A stretch of DNA of 38,228 nt, taken from Arthrobacter ulcerisalmonis. Its GTDB lineage: Bacteria; Actinomycetota; Actinomycetes; Actinomycetales; Micrococcaceae. The stretch spans positions 1-38,228 of the forward strand of contig NZ_UXAU01000036.1 of the NCBI RefSeq assembly GCF_900609065.1, given 5' to 3'. The notes beneath the pieces are model-generated. The model did no database searches. It worked only from the letters and a program-made list of their open reading frames with translations, and was not told the origin of the DNA. Shown piece after piece: positions 23,788 through 32,796 of the stretch (position 1 is its first letter; the number at the start of each line of letters is the position of its first letter). The translations under genes and the position numbers were made by a program.

Positions 23788-26700
23788 GTGGCGGCGCGGG
23801 TGTTCGCGGACGAGGAGCTGGATCGGCTTCGGGGGTTCCCGGAGATCGGCCGGGACGAGTTGTTCCGTTTTTTCACCCTTACCCCGGCGGATGTCGCGTT
23901 CGTTGATCCCGGCCGGGGGCGGGGGCCTGCGGACCGGCTCGGTTCGCAGTGGCGTTGTGTACGTTGCCGTGGCTGGGGTTCGTGCCGGACAGGGTGTCTT
24001 CGGCGCCACTGGTGGCGGTGGGCCGGCTGGCTGATCAATTGAGCGTCGATCCGGATGCTTTGCGGTCCTACGGGCGGCGGGTGAAGACCCGGACCGAGCA
24101 TCTGCGGTTGGTGGCGAAGTATCTGGGGTGGCGGCTGCCGACAACGATGGAGTTCAAGGAGCTGGATGAGTTCCTGCTTGCTCGGGCGTTGGAGCATGAC
24201 TCGCCGACGTTGTTGTTCCGGCTGGGATGCGAGTACCTGATCTCGGCGCGGGTGCTCCGGCCCGGGCCGGTGACTGTGGTGAAGCGGGTCGCGCACGCGC
24301 GGGAGGAGGCGCAGCGGGAGACGTTCGACCGGTTGGCGCGTGAGTTTACCGATGCCCGGTGCGCCGCGTTGGACGCGTTGCTGGTGACTGACCCGGAGGT
24401 CGGTATGACGCGGTTGCGGTGGCTGTCGACAGGGCCTGTCGAGGCGTCCCCGGCCGCGGTGAAAGCTGAGGTCGCCAAGCTGGAGTTTCTGCGTGGCCTG
24501 GGCGCGGACACTCTGGACCTGTCGGTGCTGCCCGCCGAGCGGCGTCGGTTCCTGGCCACGGTCGGGCGCCGGTTGACCGTGCAGGCGCTGGAACGGCGCG
24601 ATCCGCAGCGCCGCTACCCGATCCTGCTTACGGTGCTGGCGCAGTCGGCGACCGATGTGCTCGATGAGGTCGTGCAGCTGTTTGACCAGGCCATTTCCGC
24701 GCGGGAGAGCAAGGCCGGGCGGAAGATGCGCGAGGCGCTTGCCGAGCGGGGCAAGGCCGGGGAGGACCGGCAGGCGCTCCTGGATGATCTGCTGGCCATC
24801 GTCACCGACCCGGCCGTGCCCGACGAGCAGGTCGGCGGGCTGATCCGTGGTGACCGGATTGGGTGGGCCCGCCTGCGATCCGCGGTGGCGCAGGCCGCTC
24901 CGCGATTGCCGCGCGATCACGGGCACCTCGCGGCTTTGGACGGCTCCTACGGGTATTTGCGGCAGTTCACCCCGCAGGTCCTCGCTGCGGTGACGTTCGC
25001 CGGCGGCACCGCCCGCGACCGGGCTGCTCGAGGCTGTGGAGATCCTGCGCGGACTCAACGCCACCGGCGCCCGCCGTGTCCCGGCCGACGCGCCGACCGG
25101 GTTCGTGCCCGCGCGGTGGCGCGGCTACCTGGAGGCCGCAGCTGTGTCCGGCAACACGAGCGCCTACCGGCACTACTGGGAGCTGTGCACGCTGCTGGCC
25201 CTGCGCGATGGACTGCGCACCGGGGACGTGTTCGTGCCGGGCTCGCGCCGTTACTCCAACCCGGCCGCCTACCTGCTGGCCCCGGACAAGTGGGCCAACC
25301 AGCGCGCGGAGTTCTGCCAGCTGGTGGGCAAGCCCGCGGACCCCGCCCGTGCACTGGCCGCGGCGGAGGACGAGCTGGGCGAGGCGCTGGGCGAGCTCGA
25401 GGAGGTGCTGGCCGGCGGGGACGGACCGGTCCGCCTGGACGAGGACGGTGATCTGGTGATCTCTCCGTTGACCGCAGAGGACGTCCCGGCCGTGGCGACG
25501 GCGTTGAAGGCGGAGCTGACCGAGATGCTGCCGTTCGCGCCGATCGTGTCGTTGCTGATCGAGCTGGACAAGCGCACCGGCTACCTGGACTGCTTCACCC
25601 ACGCCGGCGGCAAGCAGGCGCGCAGCCCGGAGCTGAAGCGGAACCTGATCGCGGTGCTGATCAGCCACTCCACCAACCTCCGCCTGACACGGATGGCTGA
25701 TGCGTGCGGGATCTCCTATGACGTGCTGGCCTGGACCGCCGAGTGGTACGTGCGGGAGGAGACGCTGCGCGCGGCGAACCTGGCGATCATTGACTACCAC
25801 CAACGGCTGCCCCTGACCCCGGTGTTCGGCACCGGCACCCTGTCCTCATCGGACGGCCAGCGCTTCCCGACCCGCGGCAAGTCCGTCACCGCAAGGGCAC
25901 TGAGCAGGTATTTCGCGAACGAAGGGCTCTCGACGTACACGCACGTGACCGACCAGCACACCACCTACGGCACGAAGGTCATCGTCGCCACCAAACGCGA
26001 GGCCCATTACGTTCTCGACGAAATCCTGGGCAACGCGACCGACATACCCATCACCGAGCACGCGACGGACACCCATGGGGTGACGCTGGTCAACTTCGCC
26101 CTGTTCGACCTGCTCGGACTCCAGCTCTCGCCACGCATCCGGGACCTTGGCAAGATCACCCTCAACCGCATGGGGTCCCGCACGCAGGTCGAGGCCGACT
26201 ATCCAAACACCGGGCCGCTGCTGACACGCAAGCTGAACACCGACCTGATCGCCGAACACTACGACGACCTGCTCCGCCTGGCCGGGTCGCTGAAATTCGG
26301 GCACGCCACCGCGTCGCTGCTGGTCGGCAAGCTGTCCGCCTCCGGCAGGCAGAACGCGCTGGCGGCGGCGCTGAAAGAGTACGGGTCCCTTCGCCGCACC
26401 ATCTACGCCGCCCGCTACCTGGCCGACCCTGCCTACCGGCGCAAGATCTCCCGGCAGTTGAACAAGGGAGAGTCGCTGCACGCACTCAAACGGGACCTGC
26501 TCTACGCACACGAGGGCACCGTTCGTGCCCGGCACCTGGAGCAGCAGACCGAGCAGGCGTGGTGTCTGACCCTGGTCACCAACGCCGTGGTGGCCTGGAC
26601 GACGGAGTATTACGGCTTGGCGGTGGATTCGTTGCGGCAGGCCGGGCGCCGCATCGATGACGAGGTGCTGGCCCACATCTCGCCGGCACACAGCGAGAAC

Positions 26701-26802
26701 ATCAACTTCTTCGGATCCATCAACGTCGACATCGAGGGCGAGCTGGCCCAGCTCGGCCCCACCGGCTACCGGCCGTTGCGGGTGCGCGACACCCTGTTCT
26801 GA
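23788..26802 (+). pseudogene. tnpA: Tn3-family transposase TnpA, broken by two apparent frameshifts
   Basis: Start is GTG at 23788 with GGAGG upstream. The reading goes from frame 1 to frame 3 at about 23941-23944 (joining ADRLG to AVALCTLPWLGFVPD; one T missing from GGTTTC fits) and back at about 25018-25023 (joining the TARD region to LLEAVEILRG; two missing bases or one extra base fits). The joined product of about 1005 residues has the usual Tn3 TnpA length. The catalytic triad is kept: Asp in SSSDGQRF (codon 25852), Asp in VTDQHTTYG (25951) and Glu in NKGESLHALKRD (26470). The gene is otherwise well preserved, so recent mutation or sequencing error in G/C runs is likely. Confidence 0.9.
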
Positions 26803-26832
26803 CACCGGGGCCCGGGCCGGGCGGCGCGGGGG

Positions 26833-26949
26833 CTGTTCACGCTGCTCGACGAGGGCGCCGTCGTGGCCCCGGCTGAACGCTATTTGCGGTATCTTGCCGT
26901 TGCCGAGCGGTCACCGGACACGATCAAGGCCAATGCGCACGACTGCTGA
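26833..26949 (+). pseudogene. N-terminal stub of a tyrosine recombinase
   Basis: Right after the tnpA stop the same frame reads GLFTLLDEGAVVAPAERYLR and then YLAVAERSPDTIKANAHDC before a stop. The phrase YLRYLA-x-x-E-R-S-P-x-T-I-(K/R) is the N-terminal SAM-like (arm-binding) domain of phage/XerD-type integrases. The catalytic part is absent. This is a remnant left when the metal island joined the transposon backbone. Confidence 0.7.
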
Positions 26950-27024
26950 GGTTGTTAGCCGGGAATGGCGGTTAAATCACAGCTTCAAGTGGCGGCTTTT
27001 TGGCCTCGGGCTTCGGGAGGGGCG

Positions 27025-27363
27025 TCAGTCGTGGGCCGGTTCTCCGGTGGTCCGGTGGTCGGCGTGGTTGATGGTTTCGCGGATGAGCCGGACAAGGTGC
27101 CCGTCGTGGAGGGAATAGATGACGTGGCGGCCGTCCTTGCGGGTGTCCACGAGGCCGCTGAGCCGGAGTTTGGCCAGATGCTGGCTGACCACGGTCCGGG
27201 GCGCCCCGGATGCGTCCGTGAGTTCGGTGACGGTCTTCGGGCCGTTGGAGAGTTGCCAGAGCAGGTGCAGGCGCGTGGGTTCGGCCAGCATGCGCAGCGT
27301 CCCCGCAGCTGCTTCCAGCAGCTCCGGGCCCGGGGTGACCGGGTGGGACAGGGACGGCTCCAC
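27025..27363 (-). CDS. ArsR/SmtB-family metal sensor of CzrA type
   Basis: The start is uncertain; the GTG at 27363 is used, just past the MFS stop at 27386. The frame is open to 27495 inside the MFS gene. The protein has the SmtB winged helix (RMLAEPTRLHLLWQLSNGPK, then TELTDASGAPRTVVSQHLAK as the recognition region). Its last helix reads DGHLVRLIRETINHADH, exactly the alpha5 DXHX10HXXH site that binds Zn or Co in CzrA-like sensors. When metal binds, such repressors leave their operator. It follows the MFS gene in one operon and probably regulates it via the dyad at 28684-28707. Confidence 0.88.
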   Translation of the reverse strand: MEPSLSHPVTPGPELLEAAAGTLRMLAEPTRLHLLWQLSNGPKTVTELTDASGAPRTVVSQHLAKLRLSGLVDTRKDGRHVIYSLHDGHLVRLIRETINHADHRTTGEPAHD

Positions 27364-27385
27364 TGGGACGGTGCTCAGCGCGCTG

Positions 27386-28666
27386 CTAGGACTCAACGCG
27401 CTCCTGGGCCTGCTGCTCAACGGCCTGCTCCTTGATGGCTGGTTCCTGGGATGCCGCGGCGGTGTGCCGTGGCCAGGACAGGAATGCCCCTGCACTGCCT
27501 ATCATTGCAACAATTGTCAAAGCCAGCGCGGCCCAGCCCAGTCCCGCGGCAGCCCCGATCCAGCCGGCCAGCGGGTAAGTCAGGATGTAGCAGGCGTGGG
27601 AGAGGGAGAACTGCGCGGTGAAGACGTACGGCCGGGTTTCCTCGGTGGAGGCATCGCGCAGCAGCCGGGACGAGGGCGTGAGGATCGTGGAGTTTGCCGC
27701 ACCGAGCAGGAACCACAGCCCCAGCAGCAGCCACCAGCCCGCGTCACCGACGCCCAGGAAGGTCAGGAGTGTGGCACCGGCCAGCACGGCAGGGATCAGT
27801 GCGGCGCCGGTGAGCATCACGGCACGGTCCCCGAACCGGTCCAGGACCCGGGGCGCTGACAAGGCGACGATCATAGACCCGACCCCGAAGAAGGCCAGAG
27901 CCAGGGCCAGGTCCGTGTCGGGACGCCGCAGGACGTCGCGGACGTAGACCACGGTGTTGACCAGCACCAGCGCCGTCGGGGCTGCGACCACGAGGTTCAG
28001 TGCCAGCAGGGAGCGCAGGCGCCGGTTGCGCCAGAAGATCCGTGTACCCAGGGTGGTCCGGTGCCACAGGGACGTCTGCGGCCCGGCCGGCGCGGAGAGC
28101 CGGGGCAGGACCGTGATGGTGACCATGAAGGCCGAGAACAGGAAGCCGGCTACTGTGCCGATGAACAGGTTGTTGTAGCTGATCAGCGTCAGCAGCAAGG
28201 CCGCAAGGGCCGGGCTGACCAGGGCTTCCATGTCATAGGCCAGCCTGGAAAGGGACAACGCACGCGTGTAGTCCCGCTCGTCCTTCAAAATGGTCGGGAT
28301 CAGCGACTGGAAGGCCGGGGTGAAGGTCGCGGAGGCGGACTGCAGCAGGAAGATCACCACGTAGATCTGCCAGGTCTCAGTAATGAAGGGCAGAGACAGT
28401 GCCATCGCCGCCCGGATCAGGTCCGCCCCGATCAGCACAGGCTTTTTAGGCAGCCGGGCCACCAGTGCGTTGATCACCGGGGCGAGACCCACATAGGCGA
28501 GCATCTTGATCGTCAGGGCCGTGCCCAGCACCGCCCCGGCGTTCCGGCCGGCCAGGTCGTAGGCCAGCAACCCGAGGGCCACCGTGAGCAGCCCGGTGCC
28601 GATCAGGGCCACGATCTGGGCAGCGAACAGCCGCCGGTAGGTCACATTCCGCAGAACCGCTAACAT
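27386..28666 (-). CDS. MFS transporter, probable metal efflux
   Basis: The 426-residue protein has about twelve membrane segments and an MFS-type loop after segment 2 (NALVARLPKKPVLIGADLIRAA). GGGAG lies before the ATG. It is followed by a CzrA-type regulator and preceded by a possible operator, which supports metal or small-molecule export. Similar MFS proteins next to ArsR genes are often called nickel/cobalt exporters (NreB-like), but the substrate is not shown by sequence. The C-terminus is a charged cytoplasmic tail. Confidence 0.8.
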   Translation of the reverse strand: MLAVLRNVTYRRLFAAQIVALIGTGLLTVALGLLAYDLAGRNAGAVLGTALTIKMLAYVGLAPVINALVARLPKKPVLIGADLIRAAMALSLPFITETWQIYVVIFLLQSASATFTPAFQSLIPTILKDERDYTRALSLSRLAYDMEALVSPALAALLLTLISYNNLFIGTVAGFLFSAFMVTITVLPRLSAPAGPQTSLWHRTTLGTRIFWRNRRLRSLLALNLVVAAPTALVLVNTVVYVRDVLRRPDTDLALALAFFGVGSMIVALSAPRVLDRFGDRAVMLTGAALIPAVLAGATLLTFLGVGDAGWWLLLGLWFLLGAANSTILTPSSRLLRDASTEETRPYVFTAQFSLSHACYILTYPLAGWIGAAAGLGWAALALTIVAMIGSAGAFLSWPRHTAAASQEPAIKEQAVEQQAQERVES

Positions 28667-28683
28667 CAGGCCAACTCCCTTAG

Positions 28684-28707
28684 GTGCATACGTGCGCGTC
28701 TATGCAC
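28684..28707 (-). promoter_or_regulatory. Candidate ArsR operator upstream of the MFS gene
   Basis: GTGCATA (28684-28690) and its exact complement TATGCAC (28701-28707) are spaced by 10 bases and lie 18 bases before the MFS start, where an autorepressing ArsR would bind. The centre is GC-rich. Binding is inferred only from position and symmetry. Confidence 0.5.
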
Positions 28708-28745
28708 TAACCATAGTCGACTTTCGTGCCCGCGTTGATCCGCGT

Positions 28746-29861
28746 TCAGGGCCGGCGTTCCCACCCGTCACCGTCCTGGCCGGGATGTGACTGCAGCGGC
28801 GTCGGTGTTTGGGGCACATCCGAGGCGGCCGGGGTGCCGCTGACGGTGCGGATGGGCATGTCGTCAAGATTGGGCAGCGCGACGGCCAGGCTGGCTTCGG
28901 CCTGCGAGACGACCTTTTCGGCCTCGGTCAGTGAGGTGTTGGCGACCATGATCGTTGCGGCGCCCTGCAGGCGGTGCCCGACCCACCGCAGCTGCAGCCT
29001 GGGGACCGAGATAACGCCGGGTGTTTCTTCGAGGGCGGTTTGGGCGCGGTCCAGCAGCCCGGGTTCGATGCCGTCCATGAGCCGGCGGCCGATGCTGCGC
29101 ACGGTGCCCCAGAGCAGGAAGATGATGGCGATGGAGATCAGCAGTCCGACGATCGGGTCAGCCAGCGGGAATCCCAGCATGACGCCGCCGGCGCCGGCCA
29201 CGACGGCGAGGGAGGTGAACCCGTCGGTGCGCGCATGGACCCCGTCGGCGACGAGGGCGGCGGAGCCGATCCGCTGGCCGACCCGGATGCGGTAGACCGC
29301 CACCGCCTCGTTGCCGATGAATCCGACGACGCCCGCGGCCAGCACCCACCCCAGGTTATGCAGCGGCTGCGGATTGAAAAGCCGGTCGATCGATTGCCAG
29401 GCCGCGACGATCGCCGACAAGGCGACGACGGCGACGATAAAAAGCCCGGCCAGGTCTTCGGCCTTGCCGTATCCATACGTGTGGCGGCGGCTGGCGGCCC
29501 GCCGGCCGAGAATGAACGCGATCCACAGGGGAACCGCCGTCAGGGCGTCCGAGAAATTGTGGACGGTGTCGGCGAGCAGGGCGACGGATCCGCTGATGAG
29601 AACCACGATCAGCTGCAGAAACGTGGTGCCGAGCAGAATGAACAGACTGATTTTCAGGGCCCGGATGCCTTCCGCACTGGCCTCCAGCGCGTCATCGACC
29701 GCATCCGAGGCGTCGTGGCTGTGCGGGACGAAGAGTGCGTAGAAGAATCCCCTGATCCCGGTGGGATGGGAGTGACCGGGCCCATGGTCATGGTGGTCGT
29801 GCCCGTGGTCGCTGGCATGGTCGCTGGCGTGCCCGTGACGGTCGTGTTGTGGAGTGCTCAT
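28746..29861 (-). CDS. Cation diffusion facilitator (CDF) exporter, Zn-type
   Basis: The start is the ATG at 29861 (GGAGGATCA upstream), giving 371 residues; longer frames upstream are shadows. The N-terminus is His-rich (nine or more His in residues 6-32), then six membrane segments. Site A residues are HNFSD (H101, D105) in TM2 and HARTD (H209, D213) in TM5, the HD-HD tetrad seen in Zn-selective ZitB/ZAT-like proteins. The C-terminal cytoplasmic domain begins near 260. It exchanges protons for Zn, Co or Cd across the inner membrane. It lies between the IscA-like gene and the MFS gene. Confidence 0.93.
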   Translation of the reverse strand: MSTPQHDRHGHASDHASDHGHDHHDHGPGHSHPTGIRGFFYALFVPHSHDASDAVDDALEASAEGIRALKISLFILLGTTFLQLIVVLISGSVALLADTVHNFSDALTAVPLWIAFILGRRAASRRHTYGYGKAEDLAGLFIVAVVALSAIVAAWQSIDRLFNPQPLHNLGWVLAAGVVGFIGNEAVAVYRIRVGQRIGSAALVADGVHARTDGFTSLAVVAGAGGVMLGFPLADPIVGLLISIAIIFLLWGTVRSIGRRLMDGIEPGLLDRAQTALEETPGVISVPRLQLRWVGHRLQGAATIMVANTSLTEAEKVVSQAEASLAVALPNLDDMPIRTVSGTPAASDVPQTPTPLQSHPGQDGDGWERRP

Positions 29862-29923
29862 TGATCCTCCATGCTGCGCAGTTGGTGGCGGGGAGTTGGC
29901 TAAGACGGCCGTGCGGGCCGTAG

Positions 29924-30358
29924 TCAGAGGTCGGTTATCCCCACGCCGATGTCGTCCAGGCAGGGGGAGCGTTTGCCCGCGGGTTTGCCCATGGACCGCA
30001 GGCAGGTGCATTGGGGGCCTTTGACCGCTGGAAGGGCGGTCCACACGAATCGTTGCATGCGGTTGTAATTGCCGAAGTCCAGGACTGCTCCGTCGAGCCG
30101 GCTGGCGATTTCGTGGCTGACCGTGATCGTCAGGGCCCGGGTCGTATCGGCGGCTGATTCGAGGGTGCCGGCGAGGAACTTTTTTGGCCGGGTCCGCGAA
30201 AAGTAGAGTCCCTGGACCCGGCAGCCGCCCGTTCCCTGATAACAGTGCAGGGAGCCGCCGAAGGCGGCGATCATCTCCAGCGCTTCGGCGGTGACGGTGA
30301 AACGGCCGTGTCCGGGGACCGTCACCGCTGTCCGCCCGTGTGTGGGTCCGGTATTCAT
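29924..30358 (-). CDS. IscA/HesB-like cysteine protein in the metal island
   Basis: The 144-residue protein resembles A-type Fe-S carriers: FTVTAEALEMIAAFGG, then Gly-Gly-Cys (C46) and SRLDGAVLDFGNYNR followed by RFVWTALPAVKGPQCTC. In IscA the cluster ligands are one Cys after a GG and a C-x-C near the end; here these are C46, C117 and C119. Extra Cys are C39 and C133. The usual CGCG is CTC here. Family resemblance is moderate and was judged by eye. It may bind Fe, Fe-S or another metal next to the P1B-4 ATPase. The ATG has AAAAAGGACG before it. Confidence 0.6.
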   Translation of the reverse strand: MNTGPTHGRTAVTVPGHGRFTVTAEALEMIAAFGGSLHCYQGTGGCRVQGLYFSRTRPKKFLAGTLESAADTTRALTITVSHEIASRLDGAVLDFGNYNRMQRFVWTALPAVKGPQCTCLRSMGKPAGKRSPCLDDIGVGITDL

Positions 30359-30379
30359 TCATCGTCCTTTTTGTTCGAT

Positions 30380-30420
30380 CTGGTTGCGGGGCGCCGCCTG
30401 GCGCGCCGCCCCGCAACCAG
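30380..30420 (-). terminator. Hairpin between the P1B ATPase and the IscA-like gene
   Basis: CTGGTTGCGGGGCG (30380-30393) pairs perfectly with 30407-30420 over a 13-base loop. Leftward, it is followed by ATCGAACAAAAAGG, not a T-tract, so it may only attenuate transcription or stabilise the upstream mRNA. Confidence 0.55.
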
Positions 30421-30457
30421 GGACTGCGCGAGGTGTCGCCGGGATGGTGGCTCCCGG

Positions 30458-32374
30458 TCAGCCCTTCCAGGCCTGGCTGCGCAGAAGCCGCAGGCCGTTG
30501 AGGGCGACGATGACGGTGGAGCCTTCGTGTCCGGCAACGGCCAGCGGCAGCGGCAGGGTTGAGATCAGGTCCCACGTGACGAGCACCGTGATGAATGTGG
30601 CCGCGATGGCGAGGTTCGCGATGACGAACCGGTGTGCCCTTTTAGAGATCGCGATGAGTGACGGCAGGGCTTCCAGCTCGTCGCGGACGATGATGGCATC
30701 GGCCGTGTCCAGGGCGAGGTCGGACCCGTGCCGTCCCATGGCGATGCCGGTGGTTGCGGCCGCGATCGCGGGTGCATCGTTGACACCGTCGCCGATCAGC
30801 AGGACCCGGTGGCCGTCCTGTTCCAGCGCGTGCACGGCCGCTGCCTTGTCGGCAGGCAGCAGCCGTGCCCTGACCTGGTCAATGCCGGTTTCGGAGGCGA
30901 TCTGGGCGGCCGCCCGCTGGTTGTCTCCGGTGAGCAGATGAACCGGGTTGCCCGTGATCTGGCGGAGCCGTTCGACCGTGGCGGCCGCGGTCGGACGGAG
31001 CCTGTCCGCCAGCGTGATCCGCCCGACGGTGGCCCCGTCGATGATGACATAGACGACGGTGCCGGCCACGTCGTCCTCCGTTTCCGCGGCGGGCCGCTCG
31101 ACACGGATGTGCCGGCCCTGGGCGGTGGCGGATACGCCCTGGCCGGGGACGGCCTTGAAGCCCGTTGCCGGTGCCACGGTCAGGCCCCTTTCCCGTGCGT
31201 CCCGGAGGATGGCCCGGCCCAGCGGGTGTTCGCTGTACTGTTCGGCGGCGGCCGCCAGAGCCAGGATCTCCACGTCGCTGAGGGTTGCATGCAGGGAATC
31301 AACGGCAGTGACTTTCGGGGTTCCCTCCGTGAGGGTTCCGGTCTTATCGAAGGCGACAACGTTTGTGCGTCCGACCTGTTCCATCACGGTTGCTGACTTG
31401 ACCAGAACGCCGTGCCGTCCGGCGTTGGCGATCGCGGCCAGCAGCGGCGGCATAGTGGACAGGACGACAGCGCACGGGGAGGCGACGATCATGAACGTGA
31501 TGGCCCGCAGCAGGGCGGCCTCCAGACTCTCACCAAGGGACAGGGGCAGGAAAAACACCAGCAGGGTCGCCACGATGACACCGACGGAGTAGCGCTGTTC
31601 GACTTTTTCAATGAACAGCTGGGTCTTCGCCTTGGTCGCGGAGGCTTCCTCCACGAGGGTCACGATGCGGCTGACCACCGAGTCCTTGGCGGCCTTGGCT
31701 ACCCGGACCGAGAGAACACCGCTGCCGTTGACGGTCCCGGAGAGCACCTCGTCGCCTTCGCGCCGGATGACCGGAACCGATTCCCCGGTCATCGCCGCCT
31801 GGTCGACCTCGCTGACTCCCCGGATGACGGTGCCGTCGGCGCCGATCCGCTCACCCGGGCGCACCAAAATCACGTCGCCGACCAGCAGGTCCGCGGTATC
31901 AACCTCTTCTTCGAGGCCTGTTCCGTCGAGGAGACGGGTGGCGCGTTCCGGGGCCAGGCCCAGCAGGGAGCTGACGGAGTCCGCTGTCCGCTGGGTGACC
32001 AGGGCTTCCAGGGCGCCGGATGTTGCGAAGATGACAATCAACAGGGCCCCGTCGAAAACCTGGCCGATGGCCGCGGCCGCGATCGCCGCGACGATCATCA
32101 GCAGATCCACGTCCAGGGTCTTCTCGCGCAGCGCCCGCAAACCCGAAAGGGCCGGTTCCCAGCCGCCGGCCGCGTAGCAGGCCAGATAGAAGGACCACCA
32201 CACGGCCGCCGGTGCCCCGGCCAGCTGCGCTGCCCCGCCGATCAGGAAAAGGACCAAAGCAACCGTGGCCCACCGGACTTCGGGCAGCCGGGCCCCGGTA
32301 CGGAAAATGGAGGGAGGTTTGGGCAGGGACCTGCCCGTGGCAGCCCCGGCCGGGGAGGTCAATGTCTGGCTCAC
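30458..32374 (-). CDS. P1B-4-type heavy-metal ATPase (CtpD/CoaT-like)
   Basis: The 638-residue protein has TGES (196-199), the ion-site motif SPC (299-301), phosphorylated DKTGT (343-347), GDGVND and a C-terminal HEGST (616-620). SPC plus HEG-x-T and the absence of an N-terminal HMA metal-binding domain are hallmarks of the P1B-4 group (CoaT, CtpD, PfeT, CzcP), which exports Co, Zn, Fe or Cd. It starts at a GTG overlapping the preceding ArsR stop by 4 bases, so the pair is translationally coupled. It would pump metal out of the cytoplasm using ATP. The exact metal cannot be set from sequence. Confidence 0.93.
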   Translation of the reverse strand: MSQTLTSPAGAATGRSLPKPPSIFRTGARLPEVRWATVALVLFLIGGAAQLAGAPAAVWWSFYLACYAAGGWEPALSGLRALREKTLDVDLLMIVAAIAAAAIGQVFDGALLIVIFATSGALEALVTQRTADSVSSLLGLAPERATRLLDGTGLEEEVDTADLLVGDVILVRPGERIGADGTVIRGVSEVDQAAMTGESVPVIRREGDEVLSGTVNGSGVLSVRVAKAAKDSVVSRIVTLVEEASATKAKTQLFIEKVEQRYSVGVIVATLLVFFLPLSLGESLEAALLRAITFMIVASPCAVVLSTMPPLLAAIANAGRHGVLVKSATVMEQVGRTNVVAFDKTGTLTEGTPKVTAVDSLHATLSDVEILALAAAAEQYSEHPLGRAILRDARERGLTVAPATGFKAVPGQGVSATAQGRHIRVERPAAETEDDVAGTVVYVIIDGATVGRITLADRLRPTAAATVERLRQITGNPVHLLTGDNQRAAAQIASETGIDQVRARLLPADKAAAVHALEQDGHRVLLIGDGVNDAPAIAAATTGIAMGRHGSDLALDTADAIIVRDELEALPSLIAISKRAHRFVIANLAIAATFITVLVTWDLISTLPLPLAVAGHEGSTVIVALNGLRLLRSQAWKG

Positions 32375-32766
32375 GCGCGCACCCCTGCGTCCGTGGCCGG
32401 AGTCTCCCGAGGCGTCATATCAATGCGGTGATGGGCCGGCTCACCGCCGAGGGAATGCTCGGCCTGAAACACGGCGTCGGCGACAAGCTTGCGGGCGTGC
32501 TCGTTGGCAAGCCGGTAAAAGACCCGGGTCCCGTCCTGCCGGGCAGCCACGATCCTGCCCAGGCGAAGCTTCGCCAGATGCTGCGACACGGCCGTCGGAG
32601 ACTTATCGATGATGTCCGCCAGATGATTGACGGACATTTCCCCGTCCCGAAGGGCCAGAATAATCCGGACGCGCGTAGCATCCGCGAGCATCGCGAACAC
32701 CTCTACCGCGAGCTCAACATACTGGCTATCAGCATCAAGTCTGCAATGATTCTTATCTTCACTCAT
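32371..32766 (-). CDS. ArsR/SmtB-family regulator of the P1B-4 ATPase
   Basis: The ATG at 32766 is chosen since a -10-like TACAAT ends 6 bases upstream; an ATG at 32796 is open too. The winged helix reads ADATRVRIILALRDGEMSVN followed by LADIIDKSPTAVSQHLAKLR. The last helix is NEHARKLVADAVFQAEHSL: relative to DXHX10HXXH the Asp is Asn and the third His is Gln, so the site is altered. The C-terminal tail adds PAHH. It probably represses itself and the ATPase. The metal range may differ from the CzrA-type protein at 27025. Confidence 0.9.
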   Translation of the reverse strand: MSEDKNHCRLDADSQYVELAVEVFAMLADATRVRIILALRDGEMSVNHLADIIDKSPTAVSQHLAKLRLGRIVAARQDGTRVFYRLANEHARKLVADAVFQAEHSLGGEPAHHRIDMTPRETPATDAGVRA

Positions 32767-32774
32767 ATGAAGAT
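32755..32774 (-). promoter_or_regulatory. Operator-like dyad overlapping the start of the second ArsR gene
   Basis: ATCTTCA (32755-32761) and TGAAGAT (32768-32774) are perfect complements spaced by 6 bases. The dyad covers the ATG at 32766-32764, with a TACAAT -10-like sequence just upstream, suggesting a leaderless, self-repressed gene. Confidence 0.55.
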
Positions 32775-32796
32775 TGTACGCGCCGAGTCCCTGCAC

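Noticed and set aside
23667..25064. 465-codon open frame on the reverse strand
   Set aside because: Antisense to tnpA, low-complexity Arg/Gln/Pro-rich product, no family; a typical shadow in GC-rich DNA.
25846..26805. 319-codon reverse frame
   Set aside because: Antisense to the well-conserved catalytic part of tnpA.
29862..30575. N-terminal extension of the CDF frame to a 609-codon ORF
   Set aside because: The extension crosses the IscA-like gene in another frame and is Arg/Pro-rich; the ATG at 29861 has a clear GGAGGATCA site.
31412..32431. 339-codon forward frame
   Set aside because: Antisense to the P1B-4 ATPase, Gly/Asp/Arg-rich without domains.
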